A stretch of DNA of 64,000 bases from Planctomycetota bacterium (GCA_016712275.1 JADJRI010000021.1:1-64000); one strand, 5' to 3'. Shown: positions 18,975-28,976, counted from the first letter of the stretch. Notes: a model not told the origin generated them from the sequence alone. Translations and numbers: made by a program.

Positions 18975-19814
18975 TTAGTGGCCTGATGATTCGGAGGGCT
19001 TCGAGCGCGGTGCGACTGCCTTCAGTACCGGAGCCAACTCAACTTCGTCGAGTTGACTAAGCACGCAATGGCATGTAATTGGATCGGTCACGTGGACAAG
19101 GCTCCAATCGCCAACCGCCACCGCGTGCCCGTGGTGATCGCCGACGACACAAGGATAATCCTGATGTGTGCCGAATTGCTCCGGGTGAACCGTCGGATGG
19201 AAGATTGCCACGAGCAACTCGCCGGATTTTTCGTAGCGCGCCGCGACGCCGGGATTTGAACCGAATCGCAGCCCATACGTGTTCGTCCGCTGAAACCCGC
19301 CGGGAAGCATGGCCGGTACTTCGAAATCCAAGTCGGGAGCGAAGGAACGGGCTTGACTAGGCGAAATCTCCACACCGCTGTAGAGCGTCAAGAAACGTGA
19401 AAACGCCTTCTGTGGGTCAAGCGGCAGCGCATCGAGAATCACGCCAAAGTCGATGGTTGACGCGTGGGCCGTGCTTTCACCTTGTCGAACGACGAAAACG
19501 AGTCCGCCCAAGCCCACGACAAGGGCGATCACAGCGGCGATGCGCATGAAGGGCACGACGCGCCTACGGTGGATCGGTGAGACAGTATCCGATGCCTGCT
19601 CGGAAAGACGCCGATCAATTGCCGTCCAGAGCGTGGGTGGAACCTGCGAAGTGGGTCCGTCGGCAATCGCGGCGGCGAGTTCGCGCAGTGAAGCGACCTC
19701 GCCGCTGCACGAGTCGCATTCAGCAAGATGGGCCCGTAAGCGCTGTGCATCGGTGGGCGAAAGTTCATCGTCCACGTAAGGACCAAGCTTGACTATGATC
19801 TCAGAGCAAGTCAT
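18975..19814 (-). CDS. Zinc-finger anti-sigma factor with one TM helix
   Basis: The N-terminus carries the anti-sigma HxxxCxxC motif (RAHLAECDSC) within an about 60-residue zf-HC2 domain. A basic stretch and a TM helix (IAAVIALVVGLGGLVFVV, about residues 91-109) follow, then an exported ~165-residue C-terminal domain (ARSFAPDLDFEVPAMLPGGF, HGHAVAVGDWSLVHV). It would hold the co-encoded ECF sigma factor inactive and release it on an envelope signal. The gene overlaps the sigma gene by four bases. The C-terminal domain contains several His and Cys (VTDPITCHCVLSQL), so metal or redox sensing is possible but unproven. Confidence 0.85.
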   Translation of the reverse strand: MTCSEIIVKLGPYVDDELSPTDAQRLRAHLAECDSCSGEVASLRELAAAIADGPTSQVPPTLWTAIDRRLSEQASDTVSPIHRRRVVPFMRIAAVIALVVGLGGLVFVVRQGESTAHASTIDFGVILDALPLDPQKAFSRFLTLYSGVEISPSQARSFAPDLDFEVPAMLPGGFQRTNTYGLRFGSNPGVAARYEKSGELLVAIFHPTVHPEQFGTHQDYPCVVGDHHGHAVAVGDWSLVHVTDPITCHCVLSQLDEVELAPVLKAVAPRSKPSESSGH

Positions 19815-20476
19815 GGCCGTTCACCGCCCGCGGCGCGACGCTTGGCACGGAGTTCTTGTGTTTCCCTGTCAACAGCGTCGACGCCGGTCAATCGAAGATG
19901 CCCACTTCCATCATTTTGATGCGCAGGAGCCCGGGTTTCTTCCGTTAAGGAATAGCCGTCCGTCAATGCCTCCTTGAGGCGTTGACGTGCCCCTGAGAGG
20001 CGTGAAGCGACGGTCCCTTCCGCGCATTCTAGCAGTTCGCCGATTGCCCGGTAATCATGTCTCTGGTCATACCGCAAAAATAGGATCAACCGGTCCTCTT
20101 CCGAGAGCTGGTCCAGTGCTGCCTGAACGTCGAGCTGCTCGTCCTGTCCCTTCAGGTCCACCGACCGGGCCTCGTCTTTGGCGGGGGACGAATTCAGGTG
20201 GCGATTTTGGGTTTGTCGGCGGCGCAGGAACGCGAGGGCCTCGTTCACTGCGATTCGGTGGATCCATGTGGCGAGAGAGCTCTCGGCGCGGAATTCGTCA
20301 ATACGGGTAAAGACTCGAACATAGACCTCCTGCGTGAGGTCAAAGGCATCGTCGGCATTCCTGACCATGCGGAGGATGAGGCGGTATACCCGCTCAACCG
20401 TCTGGTCGTAGACCCGCCGTTGAGCGCTGCGGTCCATCACTCGACATGCTGTGATGAGTTGCCGTTCGTCCACCAC
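19811..20476 (-). CDS. ECF-type RNA polymerase sigma factor
   Basis: Sigma region 2 (RLILRMVRNADDAFDLTQEVYVRVF) and region 4 (LSEEDRLILFLRYDQRHDYRAIGELLECAEGTV, with the HTH) are clear. The GTG at 20476 is chosen because it follows an AAGG and begins just ahead of conserved sequence; the frame is open further upstream to 20629, giving an unlikely 51-residue extension. The C-terminus runs on for about 50 residues beyond region 4 (Gln/Asp/Arg-rich), longer than most ECF factors. It is coupled to the anti-sigma factor by a four-base overlap. Confidence 0.88.
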   Translation of the reverse strand: MVDERQLITACRVMDRSAQRRVYDQTVERVYRLILRMVRNADDAFDLTQEVYVRVFTRIDEFRAESSLATWIHRIAVNEALAFLRRRQTQNRHLNSSPAKDEARSVDLKGQDEQLDVQAALDQLSEEDRLILFLRYDQRHDYRAIGELLECAEGTVASRLSGARQRLKEALTDGYSLTEETRAPAHQNDGSGHLRLTGVDAVDRETQELRAKRRAAGGERP

Positions 20477-20647
20477 GTTCGCCTTGCTACCAGGTCGGAA
20501 TCTGTCCCGCTGGACCGCGTATCGGGTAGCATAAGTCCTCTTGCTCCAAGATAATAGCCCAAAGACCCGCGACGGCGATGGCGATTCGGGTGGTGCCGCA
20601 GATGCTAGTGCGGTTGTGGTATGCAACATGAGCTCGTGAGCCTCGAA

Positions 20648-22137
20648 TCAGTCTCGTTGAAGGATGACAAGCGTCACGTCATCGTCGAACGCAGATGACC
20701 CCTGAAATTCCTGTGCCTTCGCGATGATGTGGCTGACCTGTTCTTCCGGTGAGAGTTGCCGGGTAGTTTGCACGAGTTGAAGCAACCGTTCCCGGCCGAA
20801 AGGCACGCCGCCCGCGTCAAACAACTCGTGCAATCCATCCGTGTACAGTATCAGTCGGTCTTGAGGACGAAACGGCACGCTACCGGATTGATAGCCTTCA
20901 CCCGGTGAAATCCCGAGCGGCAGGCCCTCAGTTTCAAGAAGATCCACGGAACCGTCCAGATGAAGCAGGATTGCGGCATCGTGACCGGCTTTGGCGAATT
21001 GAATGTTCTGGTGGTCTGGTTCGACTCGGACGACAAAGCATGTGGCAAAGTCTCCTGCATCGGACACCGCTTGAAGCTGCCGATTTGTTCTTGAAAGTAG
21101 GTCATCAAGTCCGGCGATGCTGTTCATCTCGTAACGCAGGACGGTGCGGAGCAGGGCGGTGTAGAGAGCGGCAGGAACGCCGTGGCCTGCAACGTCGATG
21201 ACCACCAAAGGACCGCCCCGTCGGGGAGTTCCACGAAATCGAACAAGTCACCTGCCACGCTCGTCGTGGGTAGAAATGCCGAGAAGAGACTCAGGCCGTG
21301 CAATCGGGTCTCTCGCGGTGGCAGGAGACGTTGTTGGATTTTGCGGGCGCGCTCCATTTCTGCCCTGCGGGTGTTTTCGACCCGGCCCAGAGACTGTGCC
21401 ATCGCGTTGATGCCCCTCGCAAGGAACTGAACTTCGGCACTACCCATACCATCCGCCCGGGTTTGGAATCGTCCTCGGCCGACCTCGTCGACAACGGCTA
21501 CAAGTTGCCTGAGAGGGCGGCGAATCCAGAACCATAGGCCGACGCCGGTTGCCACGAAAATCAGGAGTGTGAGGGCACCAACGCCGAAAAGCCGGCCGAT
21601 AACCCGCGACCGCAACAATCGGAGCATCGGATCCAGGGACTGCGCGACAACGATTGATCGGCCGCCCCGTGTCGCAGCGGTTGCCACAAGGTAGACGGCG
21701 TTCCCGTGCTTGAATTCCGCCGACGGATTCGGCCCACGAACGGCCGCAATCATCTCCGCTTCGAGGTAAGGATCCGCCCGGGCATGGGCTCGGAGCGGGA
21801 CCGTCCCGCTCGGGTCGAGCACCAGAATGTGGTGACCTGGTGACGCAGCAGAGCTCATCTGCGTGCAGAAATCGTCGAGGAAAGGTTGAAAGTCGTCCGG
21901 GTTTCCGAAGCGCAATCGGGCGACGCCGAGCACGTTCGCTTCCTCCTTGAGCTTCTCGTATTCCTGTGAGAGTAGCGCCCGGCGCTCATGTCTGAAGTCG
22001 ATGAACTCGGCCGAACCGAGCACCAAGATGGCGGTTGTGTTGATCAACATCGCGATCCGGAACGCAAGCGTGTTCCAGAAACGCGGAGGCCGCGACGGCA
22101 TGTCCGCTGGGTTGTTAGCGAGGTCAGCACCAGTCAT
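20648..22137 (-). CDS. Membrane PP2C/SpoIIE-type phosphatase with HAMP domain (one frameshift)
   Basis: The ATG at 22137 follows GGAGACTTC. Two TM helices (FRIAMLINTTAILVLGSAEF and VGALTLLIFVATGVGLWFW) flank an about 140-residue periplasmic sensor. Then come a HAMP region (IRRPLRQLVAVVDEVGRGRF) and a SpoIIE/RsbU phosphatase domain (ARKIQQRLLPP, VAGDLFDFVELPDG, VVIDVAGHGVPAALY, FDDDVTLVIL). The frame breaks near 21207, where VLWWSSTL should read VLLVVIDVAGHG; one T missing from a T4 run explains it. The product would dephosphorylate an anti-anti-sigma protein in a partner-switch pathway. The nearby ECF pair is a different sigma system, so a link is not assured. Confidence 0.82.
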
Positions 22138-22430
22138 GAAGTCTCCACGGCTTCAGGCAAACCGCGCCGAACGGGCCCGCCGGGCACAGTAGTTCTCCTT
22201 CGAATTGGATGCGCCAGTCCCGTATTTCCTTCCGCAACACCGTCGATTCTCAGCCGGTTCGGCGTTCTCGGGACTCAAATTGTAGCGGCGAGCACCGGAG
22301 CCGGAACCCGTTTCCGACGGACAGGGAAACCGTTGGGATCGAGAAAGTGCCGTTCCCCCTCGGGCTGAACGGCAAGGTAGCCGCTCCGCGCGGGAAGGAC
22401 CGGACGCGATGGCGCATCCAAACTGGTTGA

Positions 22431-23420
22431 ATGGCGATGAATGAACACGCATCGACGAATCTGCTCCCCGTCGAGGCGGCACGGCACCGGGTGCTGACCG
22501 TCGCCTTGCTGATTCTGATCGTGGCAGCAGGACATTGGTGGACGCCTCGCGGCGAAAGCCACTTCCTTGTTCTTCACGTCTTGATGCGAAAGCTCTTCAT
22601 TCTGCCGGTGCTGCTCGCCGCGATCTGGTTCGACTTTCGCGGTGCCGCAATCTCCGCCGCGGCGGTCATGCTGGTCTATCTGCCGCATGTCATCTTGCAG
22701 TGGGCAGGGCATGCGGAGGAGAACGTCAACCAGATCGGTGAGGTGGCCACGGTATGGATCGTGGCCGGGATCGCGGGAGTGCTCGTACGTCGCGAAAAGT
22801 CAGCGCTCAAGGCAAGGGCCCAAGCGTACTACGGAGCGGTGCGAGCGCTGGTAGCGGCCCTGGACACGCGCGAACACGATACGGGGCTGCACTCCGAACG
22901 CGTTTGCTCCTTCGCCCTGCGGCTCGCGACGGAGTTGAAACTGGCGGATTCCGAACTCCGTGCGCTGGAACTCGGAGCATTGTTGCACGACATAGGAAAA
23001 ATCGGCGTCCCCGATGCGATCCTCCTCAAACCGGGCGGCTTGTCCGATGACGAGTGGCGGCAGATGCGCGAACATCCGGAGCTGGGGGCACGAATCCTGA
23101 GCGCGACTCCCTTCCTGGAAGAAGCCGTCGTCGTTGTAAGGTCTCATCACGAACGGTTTGACGGAAGCGGATATCCATGTGGACTGGCGGGCGATCAGAT
23201 TCCCCTGCTCGCCAGAGTATTCGCGGTCGCCGACGTGTTTGATGCGATCACGTCGAAGCGACCGTATCACGAGGCGCTTTCAGACGCCGTCGCTGTTCAG
23301 GAGATCGAAGAAAGTGCTGGCAGCCATTTCGACCCGCGGGTCGTGGAGGCGTTCCGGAGTGTCCCCGAGACCGAATGGCGCGAACTTCGGGAGCGTGTGT
23401 CGGCGGAATCCGGCGAGTGA
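22431..23420 (+). CDS. HD-GYP phosphodiesterase with membrane domain
   Basis: The first ~110 residues hold four hydrophobic segments (TVALLILIVAAGHWW, LFILPVLLAAIWFDF, AAISAAAVMLVYLPHVIL, ATVWIVAGIAGVLV), like the KdpD/DUF4118 membrane module. The C-terminal ~200 residues are an HD-GYP domain with LVAALDTREHDTGLHSERV, GALLHDIGKIGVPD, SHHERFDGSGYP and ADVFDAITSKRPYH. The metal ligands and GYP motif are intact, so c-di-GMP hydrolysis is likely. The start is either ATG 22431 or ATG 22437. It is divergent from the phosphatase gene. The 293 bases between them show no other gene. Confidence 0.85.
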   Translation: MAMNEHASTNLLPVEAARHRVLTVALLILIVAAGHWWTPRGESHFLVLHVLMRKLFILPVLLAAIWFDFRGAAISAAAVMLVYLPHVILQWAGHAEENVNQIGEVATVWIVAGIAGVLVRREKSALKARAQAYYGAVRALVAALDTREHDTGLHSERVCSFALRLATELKLADSELRALELGALLHDIGKIGVPDAILLKPGGLSDDEWRQMREHPELGARILSATPFLEEAVVVVRSHHERFDGSGYPCGLAGDQIPLLARVFAVADVFDAITSKRPYHEALSDAVAVQEIEESAGSHFDPRVVEAFRSVPETEWRELRERVSAESGE

Positions 23421-23687
23421 GTACCGTCCGCCGGCGAATTGAAGGACGCTTGCCCAAGAGCAGGGTAAACGCCGGTGTCAGAAGTGGTTATGGAGTGGGT
23501 CGTGCTTGCTCAAGCAGCAACAGCGGGGCGCACGGCGCCGGTCCATGACCAGCGAACCGGCAGGCCGTGGCTCATTGGTTGAATACCGGAACCCTGCAAA
23601 TGCGCGAGGGAAGGAACCACGGCCCTCGCGCATCCAACGTTGAGAATGGTGGCCAATTTTCACCATCGATTCGCTGGAGACCTGCCC

Positions 23688-24266
23688 ATGATCGCTCGAA
23701 CAATCGCATGCGGGCTTTTGCTCTTGATCGCTGGGTGCAGGGCATCGCAGCCTTCGCGCGGCTGGGTAACCGGAGCTGAATTAGGAAAAGCCTTCCCGGA
23801 CTTCGTGTACGTGGAAGCTAACGGAACACAACGCTCACTGCGCAACCTCGCCGGCGAATTCACGGTCTTAGCCTTCACGCGATGCGACCAGGATACCCAC
23901 GGCCCTGCGGCAGCCGCGCTTCACCAGATTGTCTCGGAAAATGCGGGAACATCGTTCGTCCGGGTTGTCGGAGTGGATGTGCATTGGTTCGACGGTCAGT
24001 GCGATCACGGCCACTGCCACCTCGTGCAGGACCAGCGGAATCTATTCAGCATCTGCGATGCGACCGGAGCGGTGCGGCGCCTCTACGGCATCAACGGAAA
24101 CAATGCGGCCGTCGTCATCGGCCCGGATGGCCGGGTCATTCAAATAGCACCCGAATTTGAAAATGAGGAGTTTCGAGCCGAACTCCGGAGCATGATCGTG
24201 GACGAGTCGAATCGGCGCGCAGAGGAGTTGGCGCAGAAGTATGAGAACATCTCACTGGGAGGATGA
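23688..24266 (+). CDS. Thioredoxin-fold (SCO/redoxin-like) lipoprotein
   Basis: The 192-residue protein begins with a lipoprotein signal (LLLLIAGC). Its body has the redoxin layout: AFPDFVYVEANGTQRSL, LAGEFTVLAFTRCDQDTHGP in place of the catalytic CxxC/CxxxC, VVGVDVHWF, and NNAAVVIGPDGRVIQIA at the C-terminal side. Only one Cys remains at the active-site position, but a Cys/His group (CDHGHCH) follows, which could bind copper. Start ATG 23688 has GGAGA upstream. A copper-delivery or periplasmic redox role is inferred from fold and location. Catalysis as a normal thioredoxin is doubtful. Confidence 0.68.
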   Translation: MIARTIACGLLLLIAGCRASQPSRGWVTGAELGKAFPDFVYVEANGTQRSLRNLAGEFTVLAFTRCDQDTHGPAAAALHQIVSENAGTSFVRVVGVDVHWFDGQCDHGHCHLVQDQRNLFSICDATGAVRRLYGINGNNAAVVIGPDGRVIQIAPEFENEEFRAELRSMIVDESNRRAEELAQKYENISLGG

Positions 24267-24337
24267 CCATCCCCGAGATTGCCAAGGTCGGCAAATCAGC
24301 AGAGTCAATGAAGCTGGGTCATCAGAAGGAGCTGCTC

Positions 24338-24646
24338 ATGGGCACAAAAGCGCAACAATCGTCGGGTGTGAAGCCGGTTGAGTTCGAATGTGATGCTCCA
24401 GCCGCTGAGACCGTATTACTCGTCGGTTCATTCAACGATTGGAATCCGGCGGAAACACCCATGAAGAAGAATGTTTCGGGGAAATGGACAGCGACGCTCA
24501 CGCTTGCTCCGGGCCATTACGAATACAAGTTTGTCGTGGATGGTTGTTGGTGCTGCGAGCCGGGTGAACCGGACGCCTGTTGCGGCGGCCCCGATCGCGT
24601 ACCCAACCCTCACGGCACGATGAACCGCGTGATTTGTGTGAAGTGA
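24338..24646 (+). CDS. Glycogen-binding (CBM48/AMPK-type) domain protein
   Basis: The core reads VEFECDAPAAETVLLVGSFN, then DWNPAETPM and LAPGHYEYKFVVDG, the CBM48/AMPK glycogen-binding fold. The usual loop before the end is replaced by a Cys cluster (CWCCEPGEPDACCGGPD), then VPNPHGTMNRVI. ATG 24338 is chosen because AAGGAG lies seven bases upstream; an earlier ATG at 24263 overlaps the previous gene. Stand-alone proteins of this kind are common in genomes rich in stress genes. Whether it binds glycogen, or metal through the five Cys, is unknown. Confidence 0.7.
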   Translation: MGTKAQQSSGVKPVEFECDAPAAETVLLVGSFNDWNPAETPMKKNVSGKWTATLTLAPGHYEYKFVVDGCWCCEPGEPDACCGGPDRVPNPHGTMNRVICVK

Positions 24647-24648
24647 GT

Positions 24649-25146
24649 ATGACAACCTATAAGCCTCTTCTACCCGTTGGTCAAGGCACGCGCCACGTAC
24701 GCCGCACAGTTGTTTCACAGGCTCCTCGTGATCCAGTCTTCGGGTTCCGGCGCTGGAGTTGGTTCCACGTCGGCGATGCTATCTTTTTGGCAGCGGTGGG
24801 AGCAGAATCTGGTGTCGTGATGCAGTGGCTTCATCAATTGGAGTGGAATTTTCTGGTCCTTTCGGTTCTCGGCATGGCGGCGGCGATGGGCGTGCAGATG
24901 GTGTTGGCCTTTAGTCTGTCGCCGTTGCTGTGCTCCATCGAGACGATGGCGCCTTCGATGGTCGTGGCGATGGTCGTTCCGATGCTGGTTGATGTTGCCG
25001 AAGTCAGTGGTTGGATGTTCGGGCGCTTCGATGCTGCGGTCGTTGGAGCGGCGTCCGGGTTCCTGTTTTTTGTCTATCTCGAATGGTACGGCGCCATCTT
25101 TCGACGCCGACTGGCGCGAGCCTGTTCAGCAGGAGCGGTTAGGTGA
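24649..25146 (+). CDS. Four-TM-type integral membrane protein
   Basis: The 165-residue protein has about four hydrophobic segments (VGDAIFLAAVGAESGVVM, FLVLSVLGMAAAMGVQMVLA, MVVAMVVPMLVDVAEVSGWM, AAVVGAASGFLFFVYL). It is Met-rich in the middle (MVVAMVVPM). The ATG starts two bases after the upstream stop. It overlaps the methyltransferase gene by four bases (ATGA), so the two are probably expressed together. No family is recognised. The Met content and context allow a copper-linked role, which is guesswork. Confidence 0.55.
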   Translation: MTTYKPLLPVGQGTRHVRRTVVSQAPRDPVFGFRRWSWFHVGDAIFLAAVGAESGVVMQWLHQLEWNFLVLSVLGMAAAMGVQMVLAFSLSPLLCSIETMAPSMVVAMVVPMLVDVAEVSGWMFGRFDAAVVGAASGFLFFVYLEWYGAIFRRRLARACSAGAVR

Positions 25147-25739
25147 TGACGAGCGTATGGGACTTGCGTGCCCTGCTGTATGACGTTTGTGAAGGATCGC
25201 AATTGCGCCGTGGTGCGGCGAAGGCGCGCCTGTTTGCACAAATGCACGGACAGGTGCTGTTCCTCGCCGTCGGCACCGGCGTGGACATCAACCGCTTTCC
25301 CACTGGACAGAATATTATCGGCATTGACATCAGCCACGAGATGCTCCGACGCGCGGAGACTCGCAGGCGCGCGTATTGCGGCCAGATGGCATTTGTCCTC
25401 GGCGACGCGGAGCGACTCGCATTCGGCGACGAATCGTTCGATACCGTAGTCAGTTCATGCACCATGTGCTCGGTGCCACAACCGGTGGTTGCGCTGAAGG
25501 AACTCCATCGCGTGCTGCGTCCTGGCGGCCGGCTGCTGATGTTCGAGCATGTGCGCAGTCGAAGCTGGTCATTGGGGTTAGCTCTCGACTTGATGACATT
25601 GTGGACGCGTTTGCTTGGAACCGAGATGAACCGGGATACGGTTGCAAACGTGCGAACCGCAGGCTTTGACATCGTCAGGATCGAGAGTGTTTATCTGGAC
25701 ATCATCCTCTCAATCCATGCGGTCAAGAAGGCCGCGTAA
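25143..25739 (+). CDS. Class I SAM-dependent methyltransferase
   Basis: The 198-residue protein has the Rossmann-fold methyltransferase order: motif I VLFLAVGTGVDINRFP, post-I IIGIDISHEML, motif II/III VLGDAERLAFGDESFDTVVS, then LHRVLRPGGRLLMFEHVRS. This matches the UbiE/Methyltransf_11 group that methylates small molecules. A CTMCSVPQ stretch in the middle contributes two Cys. The substrate is not evident; arsenite or phospholipid methylation are possibilities for this group. The four-base overlap with the membrane-protein gene indicates coupling. Confidence 0.82.
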   Translation: MMTSVWDLRALLYDVCEGSQLRRGAAKARLFAQMHGQVLFLAVGTGVDINRFPTGQNIIGIDISHEMLRRAETRRRAYCGQMAFVLGDAERLAFGDESFDTVVSSCTMCSVPQPVVALKELHRVLRPGGRLLMFEHVRSRSWSLGLALDLMTLWTRLLGTEMNRDTVANVRTAGFDIVRIESVYLDIILSIHAVKKAA

Positions 25740-25753
25740 CAAGGAGTCAAGAG

Positions 25754-26428
25754 ATGACACCGCTCGACGCCCTTTCTCAACGCTTGGATGCTGCACTGAA
25801 TCGGTCCGAGGAAGAGCGACGTAAGCACGAGGTGCACATGCAGCAGCGCATGGGCGAGATCGCTCGGCGCTCCGATCGATTCAATAAGGTTTCGGCCGCA
25901 GTGTTGGCAACGATCATCCGTCCACGGATGAAACTGCTTGCCGGCAAGTTCGAAGGAGCCAAGATCATGGATGCTCAAGCAGGTGGCGGGCACGGATGTA
26001 CATGCGTTTTTGACCGCAACATACGCTTTCCGGCTTCGACATCGCTCGAACTCGCCGTAGTTCCCAATGATCGCATCGATGAGATCATCATTACCTACCG
26101 CCTAGAGATTCTACCTGTGTTCATGGAATTCAAGGGTCAGGATCAACTCGCTTTTGCGCTCGACGGCGTGGACGAGACATCGGCAGGTCATTGGGTTGAG
26201 GACCGCCTGGCCGAGTTCGTCGACACCTTCTTGCGGCTGGAAACGGCGAAGGCATACCAGGACGAAAACATGGAGACGGATCCCGTCTGCGGAATGCCGG
26301 TCAACCGGAATTGGGCGGCGGCAACCGCGGAACACGGAGGTCAGACGTATTACTTCTGTATCGAAGAGTGCCGAAAGCGATTTGAGGCAGAACCGGATCG
26401 TTTCGTCAGCCAGCGGGCACGCCGGTAG
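25754..26428 (+). CDS. Protein with C-terminal YHS metal-binding domain
   Basis: The first ~170 residues are charged and helical at the start (LSQRLDAALNRSEEERRKHE), then a mixed region with GGGHGCTCVFD and a beta-rich part (ITYRLEILPVFMEFKG). The last ~45 residues form a YHS domain (TDPVCGMPV, TYYFCIEECRKRFEAEPDRF), which binds copper or other soft metals in several transporters. The gene follows the methyltransferase by 14 bases with an AAGGAG ribosome binding site. It joins two further YHS proteins in the copper cluster. A cytosolic metal-sensing or chaperone role is inferred. Confidence 0.7.
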   Translation: MTPLDALSQRLDAALNRSEEERRKHEVHMQQRMGEIARRSDRFNKVSAAVLATIIRPRMKLLAGKFEGAKIMDAQAGGGHGCTCVFDRNIRFPASTSLELAVVPNDRIDEIIITYRLEILPVFMEFKGQDQLAFALDGVDETSAGHWVEDRLAEFVDTFLRLETAKAYQDENMETDPVCGMPVNRNWAAATAEHGGQTYYFCIEECRKRFEAEPDRFVSQRARR

Positions 26429-26636
26429 CGCATTGGCGGACGTCGAAATGTTGGTCCGGCTCCCCGGCGCGCTGTTCGACGGACATTTACTAGTGGATGA
26501 ATGTCATGGAAACCACGGCGGTCGGCGTAGGAGTACGGAGAATCAGTGCACCAACGACGCAGTGCCTGCCAGTCCGTGCGATTCCGAGTTTCGCTACGCA
26601 ACTCAACGGACAGCAGGTGTCGTGTGGAGTGTGCAA

Positions 26637-26816
26637 GTGAGCACGATCAAACGAATCCAGGTGGGTCTTGGTGGAACGGAATACACAACGGCCGAGATTC
26701 AGTACGCCGTCGCGCTGGCGGGGCACCACGGCGCAACACTGACGGCGATCAAGCGGGACGAGCGCCGCGTCGGCTTTGCCAAGGTCGAAGGAATTCCGAG
26801 TGTGCGCTCTTCTTAA
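26637..26816 (+). pseudogene. Universal stress protein, N-terminal remnant
   Basis: From GTG 26637 the frame reads a UspA beginning (KRIQVGLGGTEYTTAEIQ, VALAGHHGATLTAI) and ends after 59 codons in unrelated sequence. A normal Usp domain has ~140 residues, with a nucleotide-binding GxxG near its end that is absent here. It is therefore a truncated or frameshifted copy. The ~200 bases upstream (26429-26636) show no gene. Confidence 0.45.
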
Positions 26817-26851
26817 GTCAATAAGGGCATGTGGAACGGACCAAGTAGCGT

Positions 26852-27885
26852 ATGTCTCTTCGCATGATTGAAGTCGTAGTCAACGAGTCACTCGGCGAAC
26901 GGGCGCGCCTGCTGCTCGATCCGACCGGCCCAATAGACTTGTGGCAGCAGCAGCTGGCAGACGAGCGCGTCCTTGTGCGCGCCTCGTCGCCACCGAGAAG
27001 TCTGAGGCGATTCTGGACCAGTTGTCTGGCAGTTACGAGGGAACGGAGGGATTTCGCGTCGTGTTGCTTCCGGTTGAGGCTACCCTGCCACGTCCGACTG
27101 CACAGCCTCAGCCCGATTCCGTCGTGGGCGGATCCCCCCCAAATGGCGCACTACCGGCGCTACGCGTCAGCAGAGAAGAATTGCGGGCAGAACTTGAGCC
27201 TGGTGCGTCGGTCTCGACCGTGTTCATTGTCATGACGCTGTTGTCCTCAGTCGTCGCCGCGATCGGCTTGATTCGCGACAATGCGACCATCGTGATCGGC
27301 GCAATGGTGATCGCACCATTGCTGGGTCCGAACATGGCATTGGCCCTTGGAACGACGTTGGGCGATCTGAAGCTCGCGCGCACCAGCGTTAGGACAAACG
27401 CATTTGGCATCGCCCTTGTGATTATGGTGGCCGTGCTCGTCGGCGTCGTTATTCCCGTCGATCCACACGTGCGGGAAATCGCGTCGCGTACGGAGGTGGG
27501 ACTCGGCGACATCGTGTTGGCTCTGGCCGCAGGTGTCGCCGGAGCGCTCGCGTTTACGACAGGTGCCCCCGCCACGCTGATTGGCGTGATGGTCGCGGTC
27601 GCGCTTGTGCCGCCCCTGGTAACGTTCGGGTTGCTGGTCAGTGCCGGCTGTTACGAGATGGCGCTTCGTGCACTACTTCTCACGATGGTAAACGTCATCT
27701 GCGTGAATCTGGCGGGCGTTTCGACTTTCATTCTTCAAGGCATCCACCCACGCGCTTGGTGGGACACCGATCGAGCCCGTAGGGCAACACAGATAGCCGT
27801 ATCGCTGTGGGGTGCGTTGCTCATCCTCTTGACGGGTCTTATCTGGCTGTCCCGAAGCGTATGCGAGGATCAATTCTGCCGTTAG
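26852..27885 (+). CDS. DUF389 family membrane protein (one frameshift)
   Basis: A ~90-residue soluble start (MIEVVVNESLGERARLLLD) leads into a membrane domain with about six TM helices (FIVMTLLSSVVAAIGLI, TIVIGAMVIAPLLGPNMALA, AFGIALVIMVAVLVGVVIP, LVPPLVTFGLLVSAG and others). APLLGPNMALALG is the DUF389 signature. The frame breaks near 26978: VLVRASSPPRS should continue as LVATEKSEAILDQLSG in another frame. Function of the family is unknown. It follows the Usp remnant closely. Confidence 0.8.
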
Positions 27886-27917
27886 TGGAAAGCGCAGGTG
27901 CGCAACAGGTGAACGCT

Positions 27918-28976
27918 ATGGTGAAGACACATGATAGAACAGGGGTACCCGGCGCGGGCCGAATCGTGAGTTGCGTCTTGACGATCGGTGTTTCCCTGAG
28001 CGGGTGTGCATATCCGCGAGAGGCTGCAAGCGGGGCCAATTCGGTGACCGTTGCCGATGGCGACGAACTCAGGGCGTTGCTGGAAGAGTGCCGTCGTCAG
28101 CACGCGTCCCACGTTTCGCCCGAGAGCCTGGCGGGCTTGAAGCGCGATGCCGGTGATGCACGGAGGTTCGCCGAGCAGCAGCGCCGGCACCGCGAGGGTA
28201 TGCAGCGCGCGATGGACACATACAACCGGGGCGTTTGCCTGATCCACGGGGCGTTCACGATGAAAGAAGAACGCGACGGGCGCCTTCAGCCTGTTGAGGA
28301 TGCCGATGGAGAGCCTCTTGATTTCGAGTATCTCGGTTCCGGGTTCCTGGTTTCAGATCGCGGGTGGGTGTTGACAAATCGTCACGTTGCCGAGCCGTGG
28401 TGGAATAACGATGCGATTGCGCCGCTGATTGCTCGGGGCCTTGTTCCAAAGTTCACGCGACTAACCGCAACTTTCCCTGGGCGCACGCCGACAGACGTTG
28501 ATCCAGGCACCGTTCGAACCAGTCACGATGGAGTCGACCTGGCCGTTTTCGTCGTCACAATTGATGCGGTGCATGCGCTACCGCTTTCTGAGGGCAATGC
28601 ACGCGACCTGCGCGGGCAAGGGGTCATGCTCCTTGGCTATCCGACCGGACTGAGTGCTCTGCTAGCGCGGGCGGAACCTGAGGTCGCGGAGGAAGCGATA
28701 ACTGCGGCCATGGACACCGCGAGCCTGATTCGTGAGTTGAGCGCTCGTAACGGCATCGCCCCATTGGCTACGCATGGCACGCTCAATGACGTGACCGACG
28801 GAAAGCTGATCTACGATGCGGTAACGACCTCTGGCGGGTCTGGAGGTCCTGTATTCGGCCCCGATGGGACGGTTATCGGCGTGAACTTCGCCATGATGCG
28901 CGGCTTTCAGGGGTCGAATTTCGGGGTCCCGATCCGATTCGCCCGACCACTGCTCGATCGATTGACGGAAGAATGA
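27918..28976 (+). CDS. Lipoprotein trypsin-like serine protease
   Basis: The N-terminus is a lipoprotein signal (VLTIGVSLSGC). A ~90-residue helical linker (ELRALLEECRRQHASH) precedes a trypsin-2/HtrA-like protease domain. The catalytic triad is visible as the His in LTNRHVAEP, the Asp in HDGVDLAVFVV and the Ser in TTSGGSGGPVFG. No PDZ domain follows, unlike DegP/HtrA. ATG 27918 is chosen to give the full signal; the frame is open further upstream, overlapping the DUF389 gene. It is probably a periplasmic protein-quality enzyme for damaged proteins under metal or oxidative stress. Confidence 0.82.
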   Translation: MVKTHDRTGVPGAGRIVSCVLTIGVSLSGCAYPREAASGANSVTVADGDELRALLEECRRQHASHVSPESLAGLKRDAGDARRFAEQQRRHREGMQRAMDTYNRGVCLIHGAFTMKEERDGRLQPVEDADGEPLDFEYLGSGFLVSDRGWVLTNRHVAEPWWNNDAIAPLIARGLVPKFTRLTATFPGRTPTDVDPGTVRTSHDGVDLAVFVVTIDAVHALPLSEGNARDLRGQGVMLLGYPTGLSALLARAEPEVAEEAITAAMDTASLIRELSARNGIAPLATHGTLNDVTDGKLIYDAVTTSGGSGGPVFGPDGTVIGVNFAMMRGFQGSNFGVPIRFARPLLDRLTEE